Shown in pieces: positions 46,755-57,949 of a stretch of 64,000 bases of DNA. The stretch's first letter is position 1, and each line of letters begins with the position of its first letter. A program made the translations under genes and the position numbers. Below the pieces are notes generated by a model. The model ran no database searches. It had not been told where the DNA came from and saw only the letters and a list, made by a program, of their open reading frames with translations. The DNA comes from Chionoecetes opilio (Eukaryota > Arthropoda > Malacostraca > Decapoda > Majidae): assembly GCA_016584305.1 (NCBI GenBank), contig JACEEZ010018929.1, positions 1 to 64,000 of the forward strand, written 5' to 3'.

Positions 46755-47195
46755 ACACTCCACAGATTCATGTCTGCGCCGCCGCCGCGCCACTTGTGAA
46801 AACAGTGAGCTGTAGCAGAGGCAGCTAAATCTTGTCCCTCTCGTGTTTACAGTGCGTGTAGACGGTGTGGTTAAATCGTGCTTTCCTTAATTACCCTATG
46901 ACGATGGAAAATCCAGTTAAGTATTTGCAAACATCAACTTTTCCCAGCTGACATTAAATGAAGACTTAAATCAAGCGGTACCGACTTTATTTTCAAGTAA
47001 TACTGTAATTCTACCATCACCACCTCAGCCATTCCCTCTCCTACCAACACTACCATCCCCACCACCACTACTACCATGCCCTGAAATCCGTGCATATCAA
47101 CTACAACTCATACCTGAGTTAGGTACAATTTGTGTATCCCACTGTTGTGTAAAGCTTGCAGTCCCTCCATTTTATTTCATCACGAGCCGCCACTG
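46755..47195 (-). mobile_element. hAT MITE (CAGTGGCGGCTCGTG), copy 2, truncated
   Basis: Reverse complement of most of 16036-16666: it ends ATCACGAGCCGCCACTG at 47195 and shares AACCACACCGTCTACACG, CAAGTGGCGCGGCGG and AATTACAGTATTACTTGAAA words (reverse). The other terminus is lost at the junction with the CCGTAG-family element near 46754. Confidence 0.7.
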
Positions 47196-47491
47196 GAACC
47201 TCCCGTCAGCTCAGGACGTTGGGTCTCGGGGTGTCAGGCTAGATTTATTTTCCATTATTCCCTACCAAACCAGCTACAATTAAGTGTTGTCATCGTCAAC
47301 ATAGGTTTATGCAAAATTAAAATATACGAGTTTTACATTATTCATGGCGTTATAATGAGGATTGTTGGCAAAATAGAAGCATTCGACCATGTGTCATACA
47401 ACATTCTACTAAATACTGTAGAGGAATGCTTCAAAGCAAGTGTATGGGTAAATAATACCTTCATGCATGCAAAGAGAAGGTTGAGTGTACT

Positions 47492-48645
47492 CAGAGCTGT
47501 GCAGCATTTAAATACGTATTTAAATACATTTGTGTATTTAGAAATGTATTTATAAATACTGTTACGATTGTAGAACTAATCATGTGTGTGAATGTTTGGG
47601 TGGCGTGCGAGGCAATGTGTGTGTATGTATGAACTGGTGGTGGAGAGGCAGTGTGTGAGGGTATGATGCGTCGGGCGACCTTGAATGCGAGAGGGTGGGG
47701 TGTGTGTGGGGGTGGGCCGGGGGAGGACGTGAGCATGGTGCCGCTCCTTCCTCTTGGCAGACAGAAAGGTTAGAGGCCTCGGGAGAGACAGGCGCGTCGC
47801 TCCGTGGAGGAAGAGTCGCGTGGTGGTGTTGTGGTGGTGGTGGGAGGACTGTGTGGTTGTGGTGGTAGGGGGACTGTGACTGTGGTGTGGTAACGTCTCT
47901 TGCCTTGCGACAATCTAGAAGCGATTGGAGGGAAATGACGTACACACATATGTACTCTTTGTGCTTTGTGCCTTTCTCAGTAAACAAAGAAACCTCCTGA
48001 GTGTTTTCCTTCGCCTTTGATTGACCTCGTGATATACTAGCTCGCCTCGCCGTAACACACCGAACTGAGGAAGGGCTGTGGAAGTAAGTCTAGCAGCAGT
48101 GGGTATTGTAGTCACGCTTCTTTTGCACAGCCTCACCTGAGACACCTGCAGTGGTGTGGTGAGGTCCAGGAGAGGAGTAGCGTAACAATACATTGGTTGT
48201 CATGTATTTAAATACAGTATTTAAATACTTTTATGAGTATTTAAATACTCATAATATAAAAATGTAAATACTTTTTTATCAGTTAATTCGGCCATAAACC
48301 CGCCCAACTATTTGGCAACCCCAATGTTGAATCGGGTTGATGTTGACATCAATCACGATGTCAACAGTGAACCACTTTCAAGGAAATGTTCTTATTTTAA
48401 GGAAATTTTGGCCTGAAGGAAATTTCTAAGGAAACGCAAAATCTAAGGAAATCCATTTTTTTTGGACATGTTAAAATTTGTATGTATTTAAAATGTATTT
48501 ACAAATGTATTTAAATACAATTGATTTATTTAGTATTTAAATACATTCGTAAAATGTATTTACTATTTAGTATTTAAATACATTTCTCCCATGTATTTAG
48601 TATTTAGTATTTAAATACATTCAATGTATTTAGTGCCCAGCTCTG
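47492..48645. mobile_element. hAT element with TATTTAAATAC subterminal arrays, split by a solo LTR
   Basis: The left end CAGAGCTGTGCAGCATTTAA and the right end TTTAGTGCCCAGCTCTG are inverted. An exact 8-bp duplication AGTGTACT flanks them (47484-47491, 48646-48653). Arrays of GTATTTAAATAC fill both ends, as in Tol2-like hAT elements. No transposase remains. Confidence 0.85.
47560..48187. mobile_element. Solo LTR, 628 bp, inserted in the hAT element
   Basis: The segment starts TGTTACGATTGTAGAAC and ends GTAGCGTAACA, i.e. TG...CA with TGTTACG/CGTAACA inverted ends. ATAC flanks it (47556-47559, 48188-48191), a 4-bp duplication. No internal retroelement sequence is present, so it looks like an LTR left after recombination, probably of a Ty3/gypsy-type element. 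TATA-like GCTAGTATATCACG lies on the minus strand, so transcription was probably in that direction. Confidence 0.7.
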
Positions 48646-49022
48646 AGTGTACTAAATTACTCTGTTTTATAGAAAACATCAATATGATATAAAGGACATA
48701 TCTAGGCTGTCATCACGTCAAAATGGGAATAAAAGACAAATTTTGGAGGCTACTCAGTAGTACTCACTTATAATGTGTAGGCCGAATTCTTCATCCTCTT
48801 ACCGCCTCCAGCAGGGTGGTCAGGTCAATGGTGGTGACATACAGGGCGAGGGGTTGAGAGAGTAGCACAGTCTTGTTTCATCCACCGATGCCACACTTTG
48901 CATTACTGGTCTTCTTCCTTATTTCACTACTGCTCTCACTTTTCTACTTCATCAGTTTTTAACTGCATAGACATTTATTATATTTTTACACAATTGCTTA
49001 CTACCCTGTTCTTTTTCTCCCA
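48646..49022. other. Unassigned noncoding region
   Basis: No ORF, terminus or repeat recognised. Confidence 0.4.
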
Positions 49023-49175
49023 TCACAAATACTTGTGAACTTTATTATTTTCCCTATCTCTTCCTTCCTTCCCAAGAACTGTGGTACTCCCTCCTCCCTC
49101 CCCATCTTTCTCCTTCAGCCTTCTCTGCCATTCCTCTACTCTTATTATTGACGTCATGGCTGATATCAACTGAAC
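49023..49175 (-). pseudogene. LINE family L2 C-terminal fragment
   Basis: The minus strand encodes IRVEEWQRRLKEKDGEGGGS, then TTVLGKEGRDRE. This matches the C-terminal LGREEWDRRLEQKDGALCTV of the LINE at 30672-32508. Only about 45 codons remain. Confidence 0.65.
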
Positions 49176-50499
49176 TTTACCGTTGTAAATTGTGTTGATT
49201 TGAGTCTTCATAGAAAAATATTGATAAAATATAAACACTTGAAGGAGGGAGTAAATACAGTACACGATTGCCTAGTTACATCATACAGATTAACTAATGT
49301 TTAGCTGGTTCAGTAATAACCTCTCTCTCTCTCTCTTTCAGTCCCAGTATAAGGGAGACATTGGGTATAAAAAATCTCTTTCTTTCTCTCCCTTAATGTC
49401 AATGCCAGAAATACATTTGGTATAATATATATTTAAATAAACCCATTGAAAACATCATCATAGCTACGTACAAAAAACAGGCTCAACCCTCTAGTGCATA
49501 ACCTCCTGTACTAACACAATATAAACTTACTCTTACCCCTTTAACTTACAATATACCATTTTCCCTAAGCTTACCCCTTACAACTGACTCCTTATTTTTT
49601 GCCTACCCCTGCAACACTACTAACATGAAGTAGTGCCATGCGGATGGTCTATGCTGCCTGGCACTATAAAATAAGACAAAAGTATGAGATGTGGTGGAAG
49701 AGGAGGTACAGTTTTAAAAGCGTGAGGAGTAAAAACATTAAAATCGGGAGGGGGAAAAATCACAAAAATGTAAGGTAGAAATCCTTTGAGACTGGACTAT
49801 GAAGGAAAAGAAGAATATGAGACAGAGATAGGCAGAGGCAAAAGTAGCACAAGAAAGAAATGACTAAAAAACCCACCCAAATGAGTTATAATGGAAAAAA
49901 AGCACAAGAGATGTGAGAGGGGAAGAAAAGAAACAAAAGAGTAGTGTGAAGGAAAAAAAAAGCACAGGAAAGAAGATTGAAAAAAGTAGCAAGAGAAATA
50001 AGATGGGTAAAAAAAGATGAAAAAAAGCACATGAGAAGTGTGATGGGAGCCGTGTCAGGGCTAAAAAGACGGTGGGAAAAAGTTCTATATAAAAGAATAA
50101 ATTTCAGTGAGTGACTGAATTTTTGTTTATATTCATATCAAGACAACAACACGTGATATCGTCGTGTAGTATACGACACAGCCAGCTTTGGTTTGAAAAT
50201 GAGAATAGAGTAAGAGGAAACAGAAAAGGGACTGCTATCAGTAACCACAGACACCAGACAAAGAAGAGGTCTAGAAGAGAGGTGGTGTTCTATGGATTGG
50301 AAGTTAGATCTAAGACTACAAATAGTGAAAAAAAACTTCTAAAGAGAAGATTAGAGGAAGTGACAAGACACCTCGTGTCGTCACCTTTAGATCACCTTGA
50401 CCTGGGAATTTTTTTTCTCCCAATCCCAGATGGGTTGCATTATATAAACACATATATTTATTTATTAATTTATTCTTTTTATCTAAAATCAACAACTTA
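49176..50499. other. Unassigned region with purine-rich stretch
   Basis: Contains a short CT tract (49320-49340) and an A/G-rich block (49680-50040). A 135-codon plus frame at 50111-50518 has a basic, Lys/Arg-rich peptide but no recognised family and no splice context. Confidence 0.4.
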
Positions 50500-50656
50500 T
50501 ATCAGACTCTACCTTTGAGGTAGAGTGCATCAGATGACACGGGGGCGGCGTGAGCCTCTAATTACAAGCGTCGCTATAAAAATCCTGCCTTTGCCACCAC
50601 GGGCGAGGGCCAACCATCACAGCCCTCGAGTGAACCTTCCGGGCCTACCCTCGGCT
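50500..50656 (+). mobile_element. SINE family S2, fragment
   Basis: The words GACACGGGGGCGGCGTGAGC, CTCTAATTACA, GCCACCACGGGCGAGGGCCA and AACCATCACAGCCCTC match the body of the SINE at 57588-57943. The tRNA-like head is missing. Confidence 0.7.
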
Positions 50657-51215
50657 AGGTGTGTGACTTTACTGCTATTTTTCTAGTACAGTAGGCTCTG
50701 GTGGGGTGAGTCAAAATGCATATGTGTTCAATAAAGGGCACTTTTGGGACATTCAGTCTATTTAATAGTCCTAAAGGCCTTGATGCTGTGAGGTGTCCAT
50801 TAACCATCGTAATGGTCTTCATAACCTTATCATATACCGTGTCACAGAAAGTCTTGCCAAAAAAGTCTGCCACAACACTTTACCTGTGAGAAAATAATTT
50901 GTCAGTGAGCATCATATATATACTCGCCCTGCTAGGGGACAAAGTGCCTGCGAATGAAACAGAGGCGGACAGGACCATTTGCCCACATTGGGTGCGCTGC
51001 AGTAGGCCTAGGAGCAAGACTTCCTGCAGCCACAATACCTCGGCAGTGCCTCAATGTCCGGTATTGCATAGAGTCACAACCACTGAGCCTACTGAATGAC
51101 CTCCTCAGCTTCACACATCCTGCATCACTAGTTCTCTTCAACGGCCATCTTGTTACCTGAAATAAAAGGAAATCAGTACCAGAGAAAACTTATGCAGGTT
51201 GCCGTAAATTGTTCG
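50657..51215. other. Unassigned region
   Basis: Short frames on both strands (for example a 72-codon minus frame at 50655-50873) without recognisable domains. Confidence 0.35.
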
Positions 51216-51530
51216 TAACAGTACCAGGTCGGACACAAACCGATGGACGTGTGTGGACAAAGTCATAGCCGTGTCCATAGGTTCAAGTCCGACCTGGTAC
51301 ACACAATTTGTCTTAAATGATTATATTTCTTGACGGTTCTGGCCATGATAGGTTAAAGTTGCCTGCTACCCCTATCGAGCTGAGGTAGGGGAAAGGATAT
51401 GAAGGGGTGCATATAATTTCCCTTTATACCTCCTATACCGAGGCGGCTAAGATGCCGTGTCCATCGGTTTGATTCCGACCTGGTACTGTTACACAATTTG
51501 TCTTAAATGATTATATGTTACTTTAAGGTT
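51216..51530 (+). mobile_element. Duplicated tRNA-derived SINE-like unit
   Basis: The block GCCGTGTCCATAGGTTCAAG, TCCGACCTGGTAC, then ACACAATTTGTCTTAAATGA occurs at about 51268-51330 and again at 51451-51515 with GGTTTGATTCC. GGTTCAAGTCC is a good B-box and GAGGCGGCTAAGATGC a weak A-box. Neither copy folds as a functional tRNA. Confidence 0.5.
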
Positions 51531-52035
51531 TATCTTTTCTTCACTGACTTTAATAGTCTCACTTCCCAATTCGTAGCTCCATCTTATCCTTTTTGTAGTC
51601 TTGTCAAATTCTACTCATTTACCTCCTTGCATTAAATTCAATATTTCACTTCTGACCCCATTCATTTATCTATCTTATCTAAATCTTCCTACAACAGCTT
51701 GAAATCCTCCCATCACAACTACCGTAGATAACACTTTAGTCACCATATGCTGTGATGTCGCCAGCCGCCAAATATTACGAATTATAGCATCACTACTGAT
51801 TTTTATGTGCCACTGAAGATGATACACAGTAGTTTATATCATGACTGTATAATCTACCCTGCTTCAGCGTTGTTTTATGCTTTGTATCTGCAAGTACGTA
51901 TATATGGTTTCAAATTTTGATACTCTTTTTTTGGGGGGGCGACGACGACGGCGGAAGGACACTCAGAACATAAACACTAGCTGGCGATCTTAGTGTAGCC
52001 CGTTACCAACGTCGGCACTCCGTTTTATATTTGTA

Positions 52036-52648
52036 CAGGTTGCCCATCACTAATCCGGCAACCACGGGACCTTAGGACTGCCGGATTTTCGAAATTTCTG
52101 GATTATTGATGTTTTGTCCCCTGACTCTATGTATGCTATACTCTGGTCCAGATCAGAACTTTTTCCTTCTGTCATTGACTTCCTTACAAACATCTGCTTT
52201 TTTTATCCACTGTCAGTAAAGAACTTTAACACTTTTTCTTTTGTGTTTTTTTATATCATAGACTGTTGAAGACCCAATGCCGTACATTTCACAAACACTT
52301 CGCACAGACACACCACTATCAAGTTTTTTTAACAGTTCAATTTTCTCTGTGATCGACAACGAGCGATGTTTGCGTTTTACGCCACTTCCTTTATTCGCCG
52401 AATCCATGATGGGACTATACAGCAGCAGATTTTAACAATTACGGCAAATAAATGAGAAGGAATGCCTGTTTGCTGTTGAAAGCGTGAACATACAGCTGAT
52501 TCTGGGTACAGCACCATCAAAACATAAAAGCGCCTCCCGAAAAACAGTGGCGCGCCAACCCGGGAAATTTGAAACTGCACTCCGAAATTCATGCCGGAAA
52601 ACTGATGGAACCGGAATATTGATTGCCGGATTAGTGATGGTCAACCTG
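52036..52648 (-). mobile_element. pogo/Tigger-type element, internally deleted
   Basis: The left end CAGGTTGCCCATCACTAATC and right end TTAGTGATGGTCAACCTG are inverted, with CCGGCAA/TTGCCGG continuing inward. TA flanks both sides (52034-52035, 52649-52650). It encodes only the DNA-binding start of a transposase (52213-52407). Confidence 0.85.
52213..52407 (-). pseudogene. pogo/jerky-type transposase N-terminal CENP-B-like HTH
   Basis: A 64-codon frame from ATG 52407 to TGA 52213 encodes a Psq/CENP-B N-type helix-turn-helix: KRKHRSLSITEKIELLKKLD, then SVRSVCEMYGIGSSTVYDIK. This is the usual start of Tigger/jerky transposases, which run to about 500 aa with a DDE domain. Here the frame stops after KVLY and the rest is deleted. 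It could still make a small DNA-binding peptide if expressed. Confidence 0.8.
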
Positions 52649-53051
52649 TAATTTGTTCATTTATAGCCATATTATGACACAAATGAAGACACAAAATGAC
52701 ACAGACTCTCCAGATAGTCCCTTCTAACTTTCCTGAAATCATGGATGTAGAAGATATGTAAGTATTAATGCCACCAGACGTCTGTAAATAAAAAAGAAAC
52801 ATTGTCCTGGCGACTTTAGTGTTATCTACGGTAGGCTGGAATGTAAACTTTGAAGCTAACTCATAAACAAGGACATATTCTAGACAGAATATGCCTGTGA
52901 TCCCTGCAGGGCATACATAGAAGGCAGCCAAGAGGGACATGGGTCACGGGTGTAGGCAATGGAATGCTTTCTCCCATGAACATTTATCTTCATAAAAATC
53001 AATAGCAGAATTGAGCAACATTACTGGTTACAATTATATAATTTGGACTTA

Positions 53052-56000
53052 CTACTGATTATGGCTGCTCCTTTTGTAGCTGAACATATCAGTCAAGCTA
53101 AGCTGCTTCTTTCCAACTTCCTTCTTTCTGCAATCCCTTCGTGGTAATCCTGGAGTCCTGTGTTGACTCTTGCCAACAGAGACAGATTCTTGAGTATCTT
53201 TGGAAGATTGCTGCAAAAAGTCAACCCTTCTTAACCATTATTAGATACTGGTATCATTGTTTCTACAAAAACAAAAGAGCCCTCATCTAAGAGAAGTAGG
53301 TAACACAAGACTGATGAAACCGAATGCGTAAACCCTACTTGATAAACACAATCAGGAATCTTTGATTATCAAATAATTAGAATTAAGTTCCTTAAGGTTA
53401 AGTTTTCACCTTTTCCTTTAAGGTTATGGTTTTTTTTTGTTTTTTTGAGGGAGGGGAGACTATTAATGATGACTCTCAGAAATTCAATGACAACTTTTTC
53501 AATGTCTAAAGCTAATAATGTCTAGGTGATGACATGGATTTTCAACAGGAACAACATAGCTCCTTAAATGTTATATACTTGTTATATACTTGGCTTTTGG
53601 ATAAAGCACAAAAGATTTCTGTTCCAGCTGATTCTTCTTTGACTTCACCTATGCTGATCTCTCTTTTGTTTTCTATATTCTCCTCGTCAATAAAGTGACT
53701 GCTCGCTACCGTAGATAACACTTTAGTTGCCAGTCACTTGCCACTGCACTAATGTCGCCAGGCACAATATATTACAAATTTTAGCATCACTACAAACTTT
53801 TATGTGCCACTGAAGACATGTAGTGTGATGTACATAATATAAACAACTGTGCATGCCTCTTCAGTGGCACATAAAAGTCTGTAGTGATGCTAAAATTCGT
53901 AATATATGGCGCCTGGCGACATTAGTGCAGTGGCAAGTGACTGGCGACTATAGTGTTATCTACAGTAGGTGAAATAGAAAATCCTCCCCTAGCTATGGTG
54001 TCCCCAAGTTGCTAGTTCAGCAGCTTTGGTTGTTAGTTATGAAACTCAGGAATGTTTGTTTCTGTTGTTAGACTTGAAATCCCTAGTAAACAATAGCTCT
54101 AGTTACTGGGCACAACTATAGTCTTGAGATTGTCTTATTGTATACAGCAACAGGAAGAATGGATGAGAATTCAGTTAAACAGAATTACAAAGGATGGAAA
54201 TAAAGACAAAGAAGATTGACAATGACAGATCTGAAGGCTATGGCAGCATTGAACTAACCAAAGCAGACATGAGAACATTGGGAGTTGTACTTGGTCATAA
54301 GCTTGATGATAAAAATCACCATTTTCTCTCACCCTCTCTAACACCACACAAACGTTAAAACATTTGAAAAGGAAATATTATAGTTCAGCTGTGGATATGT
54401 AATAGTAGATAAAGAAAAGTTCACATAAGAAGAGCTAACAAAATTTGTGTGTCGTAAGAGGCACAAGTAAAGGAAAACCCCGAGAAAGGAAGAGGGAAGT
54501 GGAGAAGCATTATTATCTACATTTCAAAATTGTCAGGGCAACTTACAAAACAGTTTGACTCAGGTAAGCAGTTGGTGGCATCCTTCAATGGAGTGACTTC
54601 AGAGCTTTCAAGGGAAGATGGCAAGGAGGGTGTTAAGCCAAATGATTCATTATCTATTGAATCAACATCAGTACACATAGATGTTTGTGATGAGGTGAGC
54701 ACACGGCTATTCATTTCCTCCACTTTTCCCCCCAGCCTCAAGTAGTTTTCATCTGATGGCAGCACTTCATCTTGCAGGACATCTAATGGTTCTTGCATTA
54801 GTGGCTCATGTTTGTCTTTTGGAAACACAGTCCTGAATGTGCTTGCTGCTGTTGCACTTCTCTCAATTTTCAAGCTACTAGGACTCTTATATGAAAATTG
54901 TTTCCAATTAAAGGCACTTTTTTTGGTATTTTTAAATTTCTTGAAGGTTGGAGACAATGGATGACTCTTGTTTCGTGGGGTAATTTCAAGTGATTTTGTT
55001 TCTTTAGCTATTGTATCATATCGTAATTCTTTACAAAATGTGTCTATACTTTGATTTTCTGCTTGATCAACCTTTGATTCGACAGTTGGCTGGGAGCTGC
55101 TTGATGGAATTTGAGTATTGGATGTGAAGAATCTGTAAGATGAAAGAACATTATAGGAGAATAAAGGAAGATAAGATAAGTACACTGGATGCTGACTTGT
55201 CCCAAATTCACTTTACAATTTTACAGTTTCATGGCATAAAATGAAACTTATCTTGTTTACTGAAAGCATGATCCTGGTGTAATTTTCTTTAAAGACAGCA
55301 TCCATAATTGTGACACTTAATATTGTCTGAATTGCTTTATCCCTGACTATACTGACATTCCCTTGAACAACACGTTTTGAAGTGACAGCCACTCTTCATT
55401 AGTGTGTTTATCAACAAATGTCTACTGCACTCATTTGCACTTTCTAACATATGGCCCATCAGTCATTATTTCTTGCTCTGTTTTAAAAATACAATCTTAT
55501 ACAAAACAAGAAGTAATAACTAATATGAATGGCAGAACGTCAGTCACTTTGCAACAACCTTCCCTTGAAAACAACAAACATTGGAAATTCCCTTTTTGTC
55601 AAAAGTGAAAGAAAATTTGAAAACAAAACAGAATATATCAAATGTGGCAAATAAGAAATTATCGTATCGACAAACACTACAGCAACAATAAAAAAAAGAT
55701 GAAAACAAATTAGAACAAACGTGGACCGTTACACAAGCACCGGCTCTGCACCGACAGGTTAAAAACCAAGACCTACATCAAAATGGCTGCCAAGACGATG
55801 GCAATGGAGCATCTTTTGTTGTGGTGAAACAATGGTAATTATCTAGTCCTTTCACGTCCTTACCACTGTCATTTTTCTTCCTGATTTTCACAGAACCCTT
55901 AAATTGGCTGCTATGATGTCACAAGTTTAATCTGTACAGGTGATATTTTTTCTAATATACATACTGTAAATTTCTTCTAAGCTCATTTTTGCAATGCAAA

Positions 56001-57909
56001 ATATCTTTCTTGCGCTAGAGTCAAGGGGAGGATGGCATTGTGGGTACGTAATGTCATCACTCGCCGATTTGGATGGGCCGAACCTCGGCAAACCAGCTTC
56101 TCGTGCTCAGACCATGCGTACCTCCCGTAGACCACGTAGACCTCTCGTGGCCATTCATGCCACCGCGTCTTTCAAAAAATTGTTTCTCAAGTCCACATCT
56201 TATAAGGGACAACAGTACTTTTTATGGTCAACAGCACTACCCTTCTATCTAATCATCCTCATCACTATGTGTTTGAGTCGACTGACATCCACCCATTTCA
56301 ATAGCCGTGTCTTTCTTTCATACAACATTATGCTCCTTACATGTGGTGCTTACAGATCCCTAAGCAAGACGTAAGAAACCCCTTAATCCTTTTTGCTGCA
56401 GCTGGCCCTTACAGGGTCTCCGCTGTCAGAGGGTTTACTGCTGCTGGAACACACACTCCCCTACTTAATCTTGGAGGCAACTACTCCAACCATTCCTATT
56501 CATAGCAACTGAGCTGGCTCCTACTCCTCCCCATGCATAACACTTCCCCCCTTCTCTCTCTCAAGTTCTTCCCTACATGCATCATGCAACTTATCTCTTA
56601 TTCCACTTTAACTTGTGTAACCATTGACCAAAAATACTGCAAATACAGAATTATTCCATTCTCTATGACTCGCCAAAACATTTCTGACAGAGAGAGAGAA
56701 AAAAAAGGTGAATGGTTAAAATCATCACTGATGACTCATGACTTAAATAACTCAAATCCTTAGTCTATAAAGAAATGTCCTTTCAGTTAAATGTAGTGTT
56801 ATCTATTGAATATAATACCATGAATTCCTAAATGTAATCATGTAGATTAGAAGTCTGTATCATTGAGTTTCTCTTGCATACAATGACATTTCAGCCTAAT
56901 CCTGGTGTCATGGGGCAGGTTTTAATCATCAAAATAGAGTGGAAAGAAAGCAGCAGAGAGTAAGTCATGGGGGATATAGAAAATGTATGTTAGCCGAGAG
57001 ATGTGACAACTACGCTGGCCGCCATATTTGGGGGAGGAGTTCAAGCAGAGCTTGAGCAGAGCAGAGCCACCCTCGCCCTCAATCTGGTCCCTGCCCGCGC
57101 GTCCCGGCCTCCCCCTGTATGTATCGTCCCCAGTAGCTCAGAGTTAGGGCGCGAGTGTTATCGTCCTGCCCTTCGAGGACTGTAAGCAGGGGAGTGATTG
57201 CCAGCAAGAGTCTGGTGAGTAGGGAGGGTGTGTGTTAGTGTGTGCGTTCATTGGTGAGTGCAGATGAGGGCCAGCGTGGTGGACGAGGACCACGTGAGTG
57301 TGTGTGAGGCAGACAGAGCAGCGCCAGCCACGAGGACGGAGGCCCTGCAGCGTGGTACTGAGGACCCACACAGCCACGTGTTCATCGGCGACTTGGATAC
57401 ATGAGCTACAACCCCCCTAATTATTCCTAGCTTTTTTCAGCAGTGTATAGGTGTTAGGCTTATCAAGTTGATCTAGGGTACGTTGTGAGTGCATAATTGA
57501 ACGAAAGTGAGGTTTCTGGCCAACTGTACTCCTCGCCGGGTGGAACGCCGACGTGAGTTTCGACAGGGGATGCTTCCAGCCACCTTTGGGGAGGCGGTAG
57601 CGGAGTTGTTAGCGTCTCCGACTGGCGTTCTCGGTGACCCGAGTTCGATCCCCGAAGAAAACCAAAACCTTTCTGCACCGTCGAGTGGCCTAAGAACACC
57701 CACATGCCCTGCCCATCAACTCTACCTTCGATTGCGAGTGCATCGGAGGACACGGGGGCGGCATGAGCCTCTAATCACAGGCGTCACTATAAGAATCCTG
57801 CCTGCGCCACCACGGGCGACGGCCAACCATCAGAGCCCTCAAGTGAACCTCCAGAGCCTACCATCCAAGCCCTGGGTCACTACTGCCTACAGGCGCTATA
57901 GGCACAAAT

Positions 57910-57949
<40 letters not shown>

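Larger units (their letters stand above)
51722..52831. mobile_element. CCGTAG-family TIR element, full length, split by a pogo derivative
   Basis: Left end TA|CCGTAGATAACACTTTAGTC and right end GACTTTAGTGTTATCTACGG|TA are inverted and flanked by TA (51720-51721, 52832-52833). Related copies lie at 43652-43752, 43755-46754 and 53709-53965, and a body fragment at 13988. It provides the empty site for the 43886 element. No ORF of its own was recognised. Confidence 0.75.

Noticed and set aside
47580..47987. 135-codon His/Pro/Ser-rich frame on the minus strand
   Set aside because: It lies inside the solo LTR and is a low-complexity translation of GT-rich LTR sequence.
55994..56374. 126-codon plus-strand frame in the EXO1-like intron
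   Set aside because: No recognisable domain, no splice borders, and mixed Arg-rich and hydrophobic composition; treated as chance.
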